A stretch of 64,000 nucleotides of DNA from Asticcacaulis currens (lineage in GTDB: Bacteria > Pseudomonadota > Alphaproteobacteria > Caulobacterales > Caulobacteraceae). This document shows positions 52,275-60,476 of the stretch, one piece after another. Position 1 is the first letter of the stretch, and every line of letters begins with the position of its first letter. A program made the position numbers and the translations under genes. The stretch lies in the NCBI RefSeq assembly GCF_028550395.1, contig NZ_JAQQKW010000003.1:1-64000 (forward strand). Direction: 5' to 3'. The notes below the pieces were generated by a model. It saw nothing but the letters and a program-made list of their open reading frames with translations, did no database searches and was not told the origin of the DNA.

Positions 52275-53038
52275 CGCCGCCACCTCGGACGCGCCGTTTC
52301 GGCACCGGGTTCCCCAGCCCCATAAAGCGTGCGCGGATCGCGCCATTCCGCCGTCGTCAACTGCCGGAAGACCGCTACATAGTGTTCGCGCATCAGCCCC
52401 AGATCACGCCACGGGGCGGCCAGTTTTTGCAGGGCCAGCCACACCTTGGTGGTGGTGTCAAAGCCCGGCTTGCCGCCCTTCTTGTCCTCGCCCTTGGGCA
52501 GGCCCACCACCTCGCCACCGACAGCCGCCACCGCGCCCGGTGCCGCCCCCGGCTCCGCCAGACCCGGCTGACCATTATTGACGGCGATATTGATGACCGT
52601 CCCACCGGACATGCCGTTCAATCCCTTGGCCCCTTCCGGCTTCTTTTCCGGTTCGACCTCCTTAACGGCGCTGTTGGCCTTATTCAGCGCGGCGTGGTGT
52701 TTGCCGACCAGAGACATCAACTCGGTCGTATGGCCGAAAACTTCCTGATTGGCGTCAATCGCCGCCTGGGATTTGTCGCGCACATCGGCCGCAGAGCCGC
52801 GCACGGCGTCACCGATCACCGCACCCAGGGCATCGACATTGCGATTGAGTACGCCCGGGACGCCGCTGCGCCGCCTTGCCCCGACGATCAGCCCGGCAAT
52901 AACCATCAGTATGCAAAAGGCGATACCGACCATCCACAAGAGACCGCCGCTGTACCACAGACGGACCAGCGTGTCCCACAGGCTGGGGTCATAAAAGCCG
53001 TCCGGCGGCGTGGTATAATCGTCCCCGGTGTAGCGCAT
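52271..53038 (-). CDS. Single-pass membrane protein, partner 1 (unknown family)
   Basis: A 255-residue protein not recognised. It begins MRYTGDDYTTPPDGFYDP, has one hydrophobic segment at about 32-54 (GLLWMVGIAFCILMVIAGLI), then a helical stretch (NVDALGAVIGDAVRGSAADV, RDKSQAAIDANQEVFGHTTE) and a Gly/Ala-rich linker (GMSGGTVINIAVNNGQPGLA). The C-terminal block KVWLALQKLAAPWRDLGLMR resembles VWRALQDFHEAWKD of the partner. The two proteins share the MRY start, the single membrane segment and this block, so they may be distant paralogues. It is first of the two-gene operon; direct GGTTAAC repeats lie upstream, and the MarR gene precedes it on the same strand by 166 bases. GGGAGG precedes the ATG. 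Confidence 0.75.
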   Translation of the reverse strand: MRYTGDDYTTPPDGFYDPSLWDTLVRLWYSGGLLWMVGIAFCILMVIAGLIVGARRRSGVPGVLNRNVDALGAVIGDAVRGSAADVRDKSQAAIDANQEVFGHTTELMSLVGKHHAALNKANSAVKEVEPEKKPEGAKGLNGMSGGTVINIAVNNGQPGLAEPGAAPGAVAAVGGEVVGLPKGEDKKGGKPGFDTTTKVWLALQKLAAPWRDLGLMREHYVAVFRQLTTAEWRDPRTLYGAGEPGAETARPRWRR

Positions 53039-53063
53039 GAACCCTGAAAACCTCCCCCAAAGT

Positions 53064-53086
53064 GGTTAACCTGCCAAAGGGTTAAC
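53064..53086. promoter_or_regulatory. Direct GGTTAAC repeats upstream of the membrane pair
   Basis: GGTTAAC occurs at 53064-53070 and 53080-53086, 16 bases apart, about 26-48 bases before the first gene of the pair. The spacing of TTAA halves (12 bases between) does not fit the CtrA consensus (7), so the factor is unknown. Confidence 0.35.
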
Positions 53087-53204
53087 AGATTGCCACGCTT
53101 TGCACCAGCGGGGTAGATCGAATTCAGGCGGTCGCTGCAAAAAGGGCGCAACAAAAAGGCCCACCCTGACGGATGAGCCTTTGGTATGCACGCTGTGGCA
53201 GTTA

Positions 53205-53669
53205 TCAGCGCGAGCCGCTGCGACCCTGTGTCTTCAAAGCGGCGTCTTCGATGCGGCGCAGCAGGTCCTTCATCAGTTCGATCTCCTCGGCGCTAAGATT
53301 GGCCAGCACTTCCTTTTCGAACTCGACCGCCGACGGGGCGACATCGTTGAACAGGCGCTGACCTTCCGGGGTCAGGATGAGGTGGTGGGAACGGCCATCG
53401 TGCTCATGCGGGGCGCGGGTGATCAGGCGACGCTTGGCCAGTGCCTGAGCGGCGCGCGAAATCGTCACCTTGTCCATGCCGGTCCGCTTGACGAGGGCCT
53501 GCTGGGTCGAAGGGCCGTCTTCGTTCAGCACCCAGATCAATCGCCATTCCGGGATCTTCAGACCATAAAGGCTGTCATAGGCCGTCGAAATGAGCCCGGA
53601 AACCGCGTTCGAGGCAACAGACAGACGATAGGGCAGGTAATTGTCCAGCGACAGCTTGCTATAGGGCAT
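53205..53669 (-). CDS. MarR-family transcriptional regulator
   Basis: A 154-residue winged-helix regulator: IPEWRLIWVLNEDGPSTQQA, LVKRTGMDKVTISRAAQALA, KRRLITRAPHEHDGRSHHLI. MarR proteins bind inverted repeats and let go on contact with phenolic or other small molecules. GAGGACACCC precedes ATG 53669. It may regulate itself, the divergent YqaA gene (236 bases away) or the membrane pair that follows it on the same strand. Confidence 0.9.
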   Translation of the reverse strand: MPYSKLSLDNYLPYRLSVASNAVSGLISTAYDSLYGLKIPEWRLIWVLNEDGPSTQQALVKRTGMDKVTISRAAQALAKRRLITRAPHEHDGRSHHLILTPEGQRLFNDVAPSAVEFEKEVLANLSAEEIELMKDLLRRIEDAALKTQGRSGSR

Positions 53670-53905
53670 AGGGTGTCCTCACAAAAGGTAACTCTGCTAT
53701 TGCCGCCATAATGTCATAAATACAAATGAGATTTTTTTAATTCGTCATAAACCCGGACTAATGCGCCCTTGCCTTGATTTCGACACGCTGGCGGCGCAGG
53801 TACCACACCTCGTCATTTATTTCGCACCGCAACAGGGTGTGAGGCGACAAGCGTCCCTCAAGCTGTTATGGCGAAAGAAATATCTTTAAGTCATGGATTT
53901 ATACC

Positions 53906-54484
53906 TTGCTGCGCCCCTTATATGACTGGACCCTGAAACAGGCGGCCCGTCCCAATGCTGAAAAAGTTCTGGCAGCCATTTCTTTCGCCGAAAGCTCGTT
54001 CTTTCCGATTCCGCCGGACGTGATGCTGGCCCCCATGGCGCTGGCCAAACCGGAAAAGGCCTATCGACTGGCCTTCATCTGCACGGTGGCCTCGGTCATC
54101 GGCGGCCTGTTTGGCTACGCGATCGGTTATTATCTGGCCGATATCGGTCTGAAAATCCTCGGCCTGTTCGGGTATTCGGGCAATCTCGACAGCTTCCACG
54201 CCATCATTCAGGAATGGGGCGCCTGGGCTATCCTGATCAAGGGTCTGACGCCGATTCCGTTCAAGCTGGTGACCATTGCCTCAGGCATGGGCCAGCTCAA
54301 TCTGGCTATCTTCTTTATCTGCTGCGTGATCACCCGTGGCGCGCGCTTCTATCTGACGGCCTTCCTGCTCAAGCGCTTCGGCCCGCAGGCACGCGAACTG
54401 ATCGAAAAGCGCATCAATCTGGTGGCCATCGCCGGCGTCGCTGTGATCGTTCTGGGCATCGTGGCCGTAAAATTCATGCACTGA
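53906..54484 (+). CDS. YqaA/DedA-family membrane protein
   Basis: A 192-residue inner-membrane protein of the YqaA branch of the DedA/SNARE-associated family. Marks are the early FAESSFFPIPPDVMLAPMAL (re-entrant region with the key Glu and Pro residues), GYAIGYYLADIGLKIL and GLTPIPFKLVTIASGMGQ, followed by ITRGARFYLTAFLLKRFG. DedA relatives act in lipid flipping (undecaprenyl-phosphate or PE) and envelope stability; the YqaA branch is less studied. The reading starts with TTG at 53906 (MLRPLYDWTL), matching the family; the nearby ATG at 53893 is out of frame, so the TTG start is inferred. A repeat begins on the stop codon. Confidence 0.85.
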   Translation: MLRPLYDWTLKQAARPNAEKVLAAISFAESSFFPIPPDVMLAPMALAKPEKAYRLAFICTVASVIGGLFGYAIGYYLADIGLKILGLFGYSGNLDSFHAIIQEWGAWAILIKGLTPIPFKLVTIASGMGQLNLAIFFICCVITRGARFYLTAFLLKRFGPQARELIEKRINLVAIAGVAVIVLGIVAVKFMH

Positions 54485-54530
54485 AGCGCGTTCCGAAACG
54501 TGCGGAGCGGTTTTCGAACCCAAATAGGCG
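54482..54530 (+). repeat. Dispersed GCGCATTCCGAAAAG repeat, copy 3
   Basis: TGAAGCGCGTTCCGAAACGT followed by GCGGAGCGGTTTTCG begins on the YqaA stop codon. It matches copies 1 and 2 in their first 35 bases and then diverges. Confidence 0.65.
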
Positions 54531-54668
54531 ACCAGGCGAGGTTTCAAGAGTAAGTTTCGATCGAATTTGAACGAAACACACTTTGAACCCCTCACACAGC
54601 CGATTGCCCCTGTGGCGAGAAGTCTCTAAACTGATGTGGCTTTGCGTAAACAGGGACGACCGATTGTG

Positions 54669-55211
54669 ATGAAAGCTGTGCTGTTCTTTAGTCGCTGGTG
54701 GTCGGTCATTGCCCTGATCAGCGCCCTGAGTCTTTTGGGGGCGGCACACGCCCTTCAGACCTTTGCGCATCTCAATCCCTGCCATCTGTGCTTGAAACAG
54801 CGCGACATCTACTGGATTGCGGTCGGGGTTTCGCTGGCGGGAACGGTCTGGGCGCTATTTACCGGGGCCAAGGGCCCGCCGCGTGTCTTTTCCTTCGTCC
54901 TGTTTGCCATCTTCGCTACGGGCTGCGCCATTGCCATCTTCCACATGGGCGGCGAAGAAAAGTGGTGGGCGCTGCCCGCCACCTGCACCGGGGTGTCGGA
55001 CGAGGTGTCGATTGATTCGATTGCCGCCATGCTGTCCGGCGGCAAGTTCAAGGCCCCGCAGTGCGACATTGTGGCGTGGCGCTTTCTGGGCCTGAGTATG
55101 GCAGGCTGGAACGCCATCATCTCCGGCGCACTGGCAATCCTAAGCCTGATCGCCTCCCTGCGCCTTCAACTCTATTACCGCCTGTCCCAGCGGCAGGCAC
55201 GTCACGCCTGA
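54669..55211 (+). CDS. dsbB: DsbB-like disulfide bond formation protein
   Basis: A 180-residue inner-membrane protein with four membrane helices. The first periplasmic loop holds Cys38-X-X-Cys41 (NPCHLCLKQRD) and the second loop Cys106 and Cys132 (PATCTGVSD, APQCDIVAW), the redox pairs of DsbB that pass electrons from DsbA to ubiquinone. The proximity of coq7, a ubiquinone-synthesis gene, is a fitting context. ATG 54669 (GTG 54666 also possible). It is 11 bases from coq7 and so in one operon. No dsbA gene is in the window. Confidence 0.9.
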   Translation: MKAVLFFSRWWSVIALISALSLLGAAHALQTFAHLNPCHLCLKQRDIYWIAVGVSLAGTVWALFTGAKGPPRVFSFVLFAIFATGCAIAIFHMGGEEKWWALPATCTGVSDEVSIDSIAAMLSGGKFKAPQCDIVAWRFLGLSMAGWNAIISGALAILSLIASLRLQLYYRLSQRQARHA

Positions 55212-55222
55212 GAGGCCTGAAC

Positions 55223-55792
55223 ATGACGGAAGCCGCCCTGCGATTAACGCCTCCCAAGCCCGGTGCGGGCGAGCGTCAGCGCCGCCTGCACGAAATCCTG
55301 CGCGTCGATCACGCCGGCGAACTGGCGGCTGTGCATATCTATCGCGCGCAAGCGGCTGTGTTTGCCGCGACGCCGCACGCCACCCTGAGCGATGACCTCA
55401 AACGCATGGAGGGCGAGGAGCAGGTGCATCTGGACCGCTTCGAAACCCTGATGCGCGACCATCAGGTCCGACCGACCGTGATGACGCCGGTGTGGCGTAT
55501 GGCGGCGCTGGGTCTGGGTGCGGCGACGGCGCTTCTGGGCGAAAAGGCCGCTCACGCCTGCACCGAAGCGGTCGAAAGCGTTATCTCCGAACATTACCAA
55601 GGTCAGATTGCCGAGACGCAGGCGCGCGACCCGGAACTGGCGGCCGAGCTTAAGCAGTTTCGCGACGATGAATTGCGCCACCACGATCACGCCATCGAAG
55701 AAGGGGCGCACGAGGCCCCCTTCTATCCGTTGCTGTCGGCGGTAATCAAAGGCGGCTGCAAGCTGGCCATCAAGATCAGCGAGAAGATATGA
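55223..55792 (+). CDS. coq7: Ubiquinone biosynthesis hydroxylase Coq7
   Basis: A 189-residue di-iron ferritin-like enzyme that hydroxylates 3-demethoxyubiquinol near the end of ubiquinone synthesis. Iron ligands are in VDHAGELAAVHIYRAQ (Glu33), GEEQVHLDRFE (Glu66, His69), ESVISEHYQGQIAE and RDDELRHHDHAIEEG. The length equals that of bacterial Coq7. ATG 55223. It lies between dsbB and a DUF1003 gene, overlapping the latter by 4 bases. Confidence 0.96.
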   Translation: MTEAALRLTPPKPGAGERQRRLHEILRVDHAGELAAVHIYRAQAAVFAATPHATLSDDLKRMEGEEQVHLDRFETLMRDHQVRPTVMTPVWRMAALGLGAATALLGEKAAHACTEAVESVISEHYQGQIAETQARDPELAAELKQFRDDELRHHDHAIEEGAHEAPFYPLLSAVIKGGCKLAIKISEKI

Positions 55793-56238
55793 GCCCCGTC
55801 CCGCTGCCGCCGCACCGCGCCGAAGACCTGCGCAATCTGGGGGCCAAGGCAGCCGACGGTATCGCCGCCATCGTCGGGTCGTGGCGCTTTATCATCATTC
55901 AGTCGATCCTGCTGTTCGGCTGGATCGCGGTCAACAGCGTGGCGTGGATTCGCGGCTGGGACCCCTACCCGTTCATCCTCCTCAATCTGGTCCTGTCGTT
56001 TCAGGCGGCCTTCACCGCGCCCATCATCATGATGTCGCAAAACCGGCAGGCCGAAGTGGATCGTCAGAAGGCAGAGGCCGATTACCACGTTAATATCAAG
56101 GCCGAAGAAGATATCTGCGGCCTGCACGAAAAGATGGACCTGCTGCGCGAACAGGACGTGGCGCGGCTGATTGGGCTGGTCGAAGCGCTGATCGAGGATA
56201 ACCGCGCGCTGCGGGCCGAACTGGCGAAACGGGACTGA
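55789..56238 (+). CDS. DUF1003 membrane protein
   Basis: A 149-residue protein of the DUF1003 family: GSWRFIIIQSILLFGWIAVN, SVAWIRGWDPYPFILLNLVL, SFQAAFTAPIIMMSQNRQAE, two membrane helices, then a charged coiled-coil tail (ADYHVNIKAEEDICGLHEKM). Some members are called cyclic-nucleotide-binding-like, but function is not known. Its ATG overlaps the coq7 stop (ATGA), so translation is coupled. It converges on the HtrA gene, with 34 bases between. Confidence 0.92.
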   Translation: MSPVPLPPHRAEDLRNLGAKAADGIAAIVGSWRFIIIQSILLFGWIAVNSVAWIRGWDPYPFILLNLVLSFQAAFTAPIIMMSQNRQAEVDRQKAEADYHVNIKAEEDICGLHEKMDLLREQDVARLIGLVEALIEDNRALRAELAKRD

Positions 56239-56272
56239 TCGCCGCCCTCGCTATTGCAAGGGAGGCGGTTCA

Positions 56273-57688
56273 TCAAAATTGCGCCGTGATGTTCTGACCG
56301 CCACGGCTGATGGTAATGGTGAAGCGGCGCTCCGACTTCATTACCGACTCCAGTTGCGCCGTCGAGGTGATGGCCTGTCCATTGACGTCCTTGACGATGT
56401 CACCCGGTCGGAAGCCGGCTGCCGCCGCGTAGGAACGCCCGGACAGCGAATAAATCATCACGCCCTTCGATGCGGCAAACGGATCAAGCCCGATCTCATC
56501 GGCGACAGCCGGCGACAGGTTGACGACGGTGGCCCCATTCAGCGGGAAGTTGCCGTTGAGGGCGCGCTGGTCCTTGGGTGCGCCGCTAGGCGGAGAGACG
56601 CGGGCCGTCAGGCTTAATTCCTTGCCCGCGCGCAACACCTTCAGCGCCGCCGCGTCATTGGGATTGAGCAGGCCGACGCGATAGTTCAGCGCCTTGGGGT
56701 CGTTAACGGCCTCGCCATTGATGCCCAGGATGACGTCGCCGGTCTTCAGGCCCGCCTTGTCCGCCGGACCGCCGGGGTAGACGTCGGAGACCAGAATACC
56801 GTCCGGACGCGACAGGCCCAGAGAGCGGGCGATTTCGGTGGTCATGCCGTCGCCTTTGGCCCCCAGCCACGGCCGCACCAGCGTCGATTTACCGCCCAGA
56901 GCCGTATCGACCGCGCGGCGCACCATGGCCGCAGGGATAGCGAAGCCGACGCCGGCTGACGAGCCTGAGCGCGACAGGATGAACGAGTTAATACCGATCA
57001 GGCGACCGTCCATATCGACCAGCGCCCCGCCCGAATTGCCGGGATTGATGGCCGCGTCGGTCTGAATAAAAGCCCCCTCGCCCTGCCCCACATCGGTGCG
57101 GTCCAAGGCCGAGATGATGCCGTTGGTGACGGTCTGCCCCACGCCGAACGGGTTGCCGATGGCCAGCACCAGATCACCGACCTCAAGATCGTGGCCTTCC
57201 TGAAGATTGATGGTCGGGAACTTCTGACCGGTGGTGTCGAGCTTGAGGATGGCGAGATCGCTGCGTTCATCGGCCAGCAGCACCTTGGCCGGAAATTCGC
57301 GGCGATCATTGAGCACCACCATGAATTCCTGACCGCCCTGCACCACGTGGTTGTTGGTGACCACAATGCCGTCGGCGCGCACGATGACGCCGGAACCCAG
57401 CGACTGCTCGACGCGGGCCTGCGGCACGCCGCCACCGAACAACTGCCAGAAGGGATCGACCTGCTGACGGGTCACGCGCCGCGCATAGACGTTGACCACG
57501 GCGGGCGCCGTCTGCTTGACCACGGGCGAGAAGGACGACTTCATGGCACCGGCATCGCCCGGCACCTTGCGCGTCGCCGGGGCCGGGGCCTGATTAAAGC
57601 CCTGATAGTCTTGCGACTTGCCCTCGCCCGGTGAACAGGCGGCCATTACGGCGCAAACGGACACCAGCAGGACGGATTTCAAGGTCAT
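56273..57688 (-). CDS. HtrA/DegP-type serine protease lipoprotein with two PDZ domains
   Basis: A 471-residue periplasmic protease. The leader ends in a lipobox (VMAAC, Cys18), so unlike most DegP it should be a lipoprotein. The trypsin-like domain has His114 (NNHVVQGG), Asp144 (ERSDLAILKL) and Ser219 (NPGNSGGAL). Two PDZ domains follow, at about 285-370 (GILVSDVYPGGPADKAGLKT, GDVILGINGEAVNDPKALNY) and 400-470 (AAAGFRPGDIVKDVNGQAIT). It would degrade or refold misfolded envelope proteins. The start at ATG 57688 follows AAAGAGATC; further ATGs up to 57715 are in frame. It is convergent with the coq7 operon and about 85 bases downstream of the first MFS pump gene. Confidence 0.93.
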   Translation of the reverse strand: MTLKSVLLVSVCAVMAACSPGEGKSQDYQGFNQAPAPATRKVPGDAGAMKSSFSPVVKQTAPAVVNVYARRVTRQQVDPFWQLFGGGVPQARVEQSLGSGVIVRADGIVVTNNHVVQGGQEFMVVLNDRREFPAKVLLADERSDLAILKLDTTGQKFPTINLQEGHDLEVGDLVLAIGNPFGVGQTVTNGIISALDRTDVGQGEGAFIQTDAAINPGNSGGALVDMDGRLIGINSFILSRSGSSAGVGFAIPAAMVRRAVDTALGGKSTLVRPWLGAKGDGMTTEIARSLGLSRPDGILVSDVYPGGPADKAGLKTGDVILGINGEAVNDPKALNYRVGLLNPNDAAALKVLRAGKELSLTARVSPPSGAPKDQRALNGNFPLNGATVVNLSPAVADEIGLDPFAASKGVMIYSLSGRSYAAAAGFRPGDIVKDVNGQAITSTAQLESVMKSERRFTITISRGGQNITAQF

Positions 57689-57773
57689 GGTGATCTCTTT
57701 GGCTCTTATCGTCATAGGGACTAATGTAAAAACCAAAATGGCGACTTCAAGGCCGCAGGGTTTGGCCACGAAA

Positions 57774-59048
57774 TCAGAACAGCGGTTCGTGGTCGTGGTG
57801 CACGGGCTTGGGCACCTCCGGCACCGGTTCGTCCTTTGAACGGTCGCGCACGCCCAGCGCCATCAGAAACGCCAGCAGCAGCACCACAGCCGCCGAGAAG
57901 AAGGCCGCCCCCGACCACACCTTATCCACGCCCGGTCGCGTCATCACCGACAGAATGTAGCCGAAAACAAACGGCGCGACGATGCCCGACAGCGACATCA
58001 GGCTGTTGACCGCCCCTTGTAGCAGGCCCTGATCGCCGGTGCCGACGCGCGTCGTCATCAGAGATTGCAGGGCGGCATTGGTCATGCCCCAGCAACTCAT
58101 GACCGGAATGGTGATCAGAAACACGCGCCAGTCGGTATTGTAGCCATAGCTCATAAAGCCCACGACGCCGCACAAAAGGCCAATGACCAGAGTCGCCTTC
58201 TCGCCGATCCGCTTAACGACTATACCGGTCAGCCCGCCCTGCACGATCACCGCCCACACGGCGTAATAGGCCATGGCCAGACCGACCTCGCGCCCGCCCC
58301 AGCCCAGCCGGTAGCTGGCATACAGCACAAAAGTCGCCGGGATGACGTGGTGGGCGAAGTTCGACACCGTGCTGATCAGGGCCAGACGCATGACGCTTTT
58401 GGCCTGCCACAGGAAGAGGATTGAGCCGATCGGATTGGCGTTTTTCAGGCTGAAGGGTTTGCGGTGCGCCTTATCGAGCGATTCCGGCAGGACCAGCGCC
58501 CCATAGAGCGCGTTCAGCACGCTCAAGCCGCCCGCCACCCAGAAGGGCAATCTCAGATCGATATGGCCCAGCAGCCCGCCCAGCGCCGGGCCCATGACGA
58601 AACCGACACCGAAGGCCGCACCGATATAGCCGTACATCTGCGCGCGTTCGTCTGGCTCGGAAATGTCGCTGATATAGGCATAGGCCGTGGTGATCGAGGA
58701 CGAGGTCACGCCGTTGAGCAGTCGCCCGATCAGAAGCCACATCAGATTGCCGCTCAGCGCCATGATCAGATAGTCGAGCGCCAGCCCCAGATTGGACATC
58801 AGGATGATGGGGCGGCGGCCGAAGCGGTCGGACAGCGACCCCAATATGGGGGAGCAGACGAACTGCGTGAAGCCCCACAGCGAGTTGAACACCCCGCTCC
58901 ACCAGCTGGCCGCCGTCACCGAGCCGACAAAGGTTTCGATCAGGCGCGGCAGGACCGGTATGGCGAGCCCCAGCGCCATCATGTCGAGACAGACGGTGAT
59001 GAAGATGAACATCACCCCCGGTTTGAGATGTGCTTTCACGCCCCCCAT
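57774..59048 (-). CDS. TetA-like MFS efflux pump, second of a tandem pair
   Basis: A 424-residue 12-helix major facilitator with the DHA1 drug:H+ antiporter motif (LGSLSDRFGRRPIILMSNLG) and motif C region (GAAFGVGFVMGPALGGLLGH), close to TetA(class B/G-like) proteins. The C-terminus is His/Pro-rich (EVPKPVHHDHEPLF). It may export tetracycline-like or other drugs; the substrate is not proven. It starts 10 bases after the end of its paralogue. ATG 59048. Confidence 0.88.
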   Translation of the reverse strand: MGGVKAHLKPGVMFIFITVCLDMMALGLAIPVLPRLIETFVGSVTAASWWSGVFNSLWGFTQFVCSPILGSLSDRFGRRPIILMSNLGLALDYLIMALSGNLMWLLIGRLLNGVTSSSITTAYAYISDISEPDERAQMYGYIGAAFGVGFVMGPALGGLLGHIDLRLPFWVAGGLSVLNALYGALVLPESLDKAHRKPFSLKNANPIGSILFLWQAKSVMRLALISTVSNFAHHVIPATFVLYASYRLGWGGREVGLAMAYYAVWAVIVQGGLTGIVVKRIGEKATLVIGLLCGVVGFMSYGYNTDWRVFLITIPVMSCWGMTNAALQSLMTTRVGTGDQGLLQGAVNSLMSLSGIVAPFVFGYILSVMTRPGVDKVWSGAAFFSAAVVLLLAFLMALGVRDRSKDEPVPEVPKPVHHDHEPLF

Positions 59049-59058
59049 GTCGCCTCGG

Positions 59059-60318
59059 TCAGTGTACGGGGCCGGACGGCGGCGCGCCGTTGCCGCTGTG
59101 GCGTATGGCGGCCTTGACGCCGGCGGCGATCAGCAGGGCCAGACCCAGAATGGCGGCCGCCAGCACAAAGGGCGCACCGGCGGTCACCGGCCCGTGGGTC
59201 GAGGCCACGGCAAACACCGCCCCGAAGGTCAGGGGCGCGAAGATGCCCGCCGCCGACATCAGGCTCATATTGGCCCCCTGCAAGGTGCCCTGTTCCTGCG
59301 GGGCGACCTTTGAGGTCATCAGGGCCTGCGCCGCCGGACCCGTCAGGCCCCACAGGCTCATCAACGGGATAAAGAGGACATAGGCCTGCCAGGTGGGCGC
59401 CAGTCCGTAGCCGAGGAAGCCGATAACACCGAAGCTCAGGCCCAACAGCATGGCCTTCTTTTCGCCGATGGCCTTGACCACACGCCCGGTCAGACCCGCC
59501 TGCACGATGGCGCTGCACACGCCGACCGCCGCCAGCGTCCAGCCCACCTCCTTGGGGCCCCAGCCGAAGCGCAGAGCGGCATAGAGGACAAAGGTGGTCG
59601 GCAGAACCTGATGGGCGAAATTGACCGTCAGATTGACAAGAGACAGGCGCATCAGGTCGCCATTGCGGCTGAGGAAGGTTAGAGCCCCCAGCGGATTGGC
59701 GGTGCGCAGCGAGAAGGGCTTGCGGTTTTGCAAGGGCAGGGATTCGGGCAGGACAAACAGGCCATAGCAGAAGTTCAGCAGGCTCAACCCCGCTGCCACA
59801 TAAAACGGCAGACGCGGCTCAATATCGCCCAGCACCCCACCCAAGAGCGGCCCCAGAACGAAGCCCAGACCGAACGCGGCCCCCATCATGCCGAAATATT
59901 TGGCACGGTTTTCCGGCTGGGTCACATCGGAAATATAGGCATAGGCCGTCGAAATACTGGCCGAGGTGATGCCGTTGATCAGACGCCCCAGCAGCAGCCA
60001 GCCGAGCCCCGGCGCCATGGCCATCAGCAGATAGTCCATACCCAGGCCGAAATTGGAGAGCAGCACGATGGGCCGGCGACCGAAGCGGTCCGACAGGGCC
60101 CCCACGACCGGCGAGGAAATAAACTGCATCACGCCCCACAGCGAACCAAACAGGCCCACCCAGTAGCCCGCCGCCGACACATCACCGACAAAGTCCGCGA
60201 TCAGGGCGGGCGTCACCGGAATGATCAGGCCCAGCGCCACGATATCGAGGCAGATGGTGACAAAGATAAACGGGACCGCCGCCTTATGAGGGCGCGACAG
60301 TTCGGGTGTTCCGCTCAC
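59059..60318 (-). CDS. TetA-like MFS efflux pump, first of a tandem pair
   Basis: A 419-residue 12-helix major facilitator closely resembling the gene that follows it: TICLDIVALGLIIPVTPALI and GALSDRFGRRPIVLLSNFGL against TVCLDMMALGLAIPVLPRLI and GSLSDRFGRRPIILMSNLGL. The two are a tandem duplication and share an operon. Start is GTG 60318 after CAAGGCTGG. A TetR-type repressor, usual for such pumps, is not adjacent; the 158-base gap upstream (60319-60476) shows only an A/T-rich promoter part. Confidence 0.88.
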   Translation of the reverse strand: MSGTPELSRPHKAAVPFIFVTICLDIVALGLIIPVTPALIADFVGDVSAAGYWVGLFGSLWGVMQFISSPVVGALSDRFGRRPIVLLSNFGLGMDYLLMAMAPGLGWLLLGRLINGITSASISTAYAYISDVTQPENRAKYFGMMGAAFGLGFVLGPLLGGVLGDIEPRLPFYVAAGLSLLNFCYGLFVLPESLPLQNRKPFSLRTANPLGALTFLSRNGDLMRLSLVNLTVNFAHQVLPTTFVLYAALRFGWGPKEVGWTLAAVGVCSAIVQAGLTGRVVKAIGEKKAMLLGLSFGVIGFLGYGLAPTWQAYVLFIPLMSLWGLTGPAAQALMTSKVAPQEQGTLQGANMSLMSAAGIFAPLTFGAVFAVASTHGPVTAGAPFVLAAAILGLALLIAAGVKAAIRHSGNGAPPSGPVH

Positions 60319-60476
60319 GTTCCAGCCTTGCAGACGAAATAAAACAGCGGACCTACATAGGTTAATTCGTCGGACTTGGCTAGTCCGCCCTGCGATTTCG
60401 GCACGGCAATTTATCGGAGCAACAAACTGTTTTTTCTACGTTTATTTCGTGAAATCCATTGTGTGCCATCCCAGAC

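Noticed and set aside
53064-53086. CtrA binding site in the GGTTAAC pair
   Set aside because: The TTAA halves are 12 bases apart rather than 7, so the consensus is not met.
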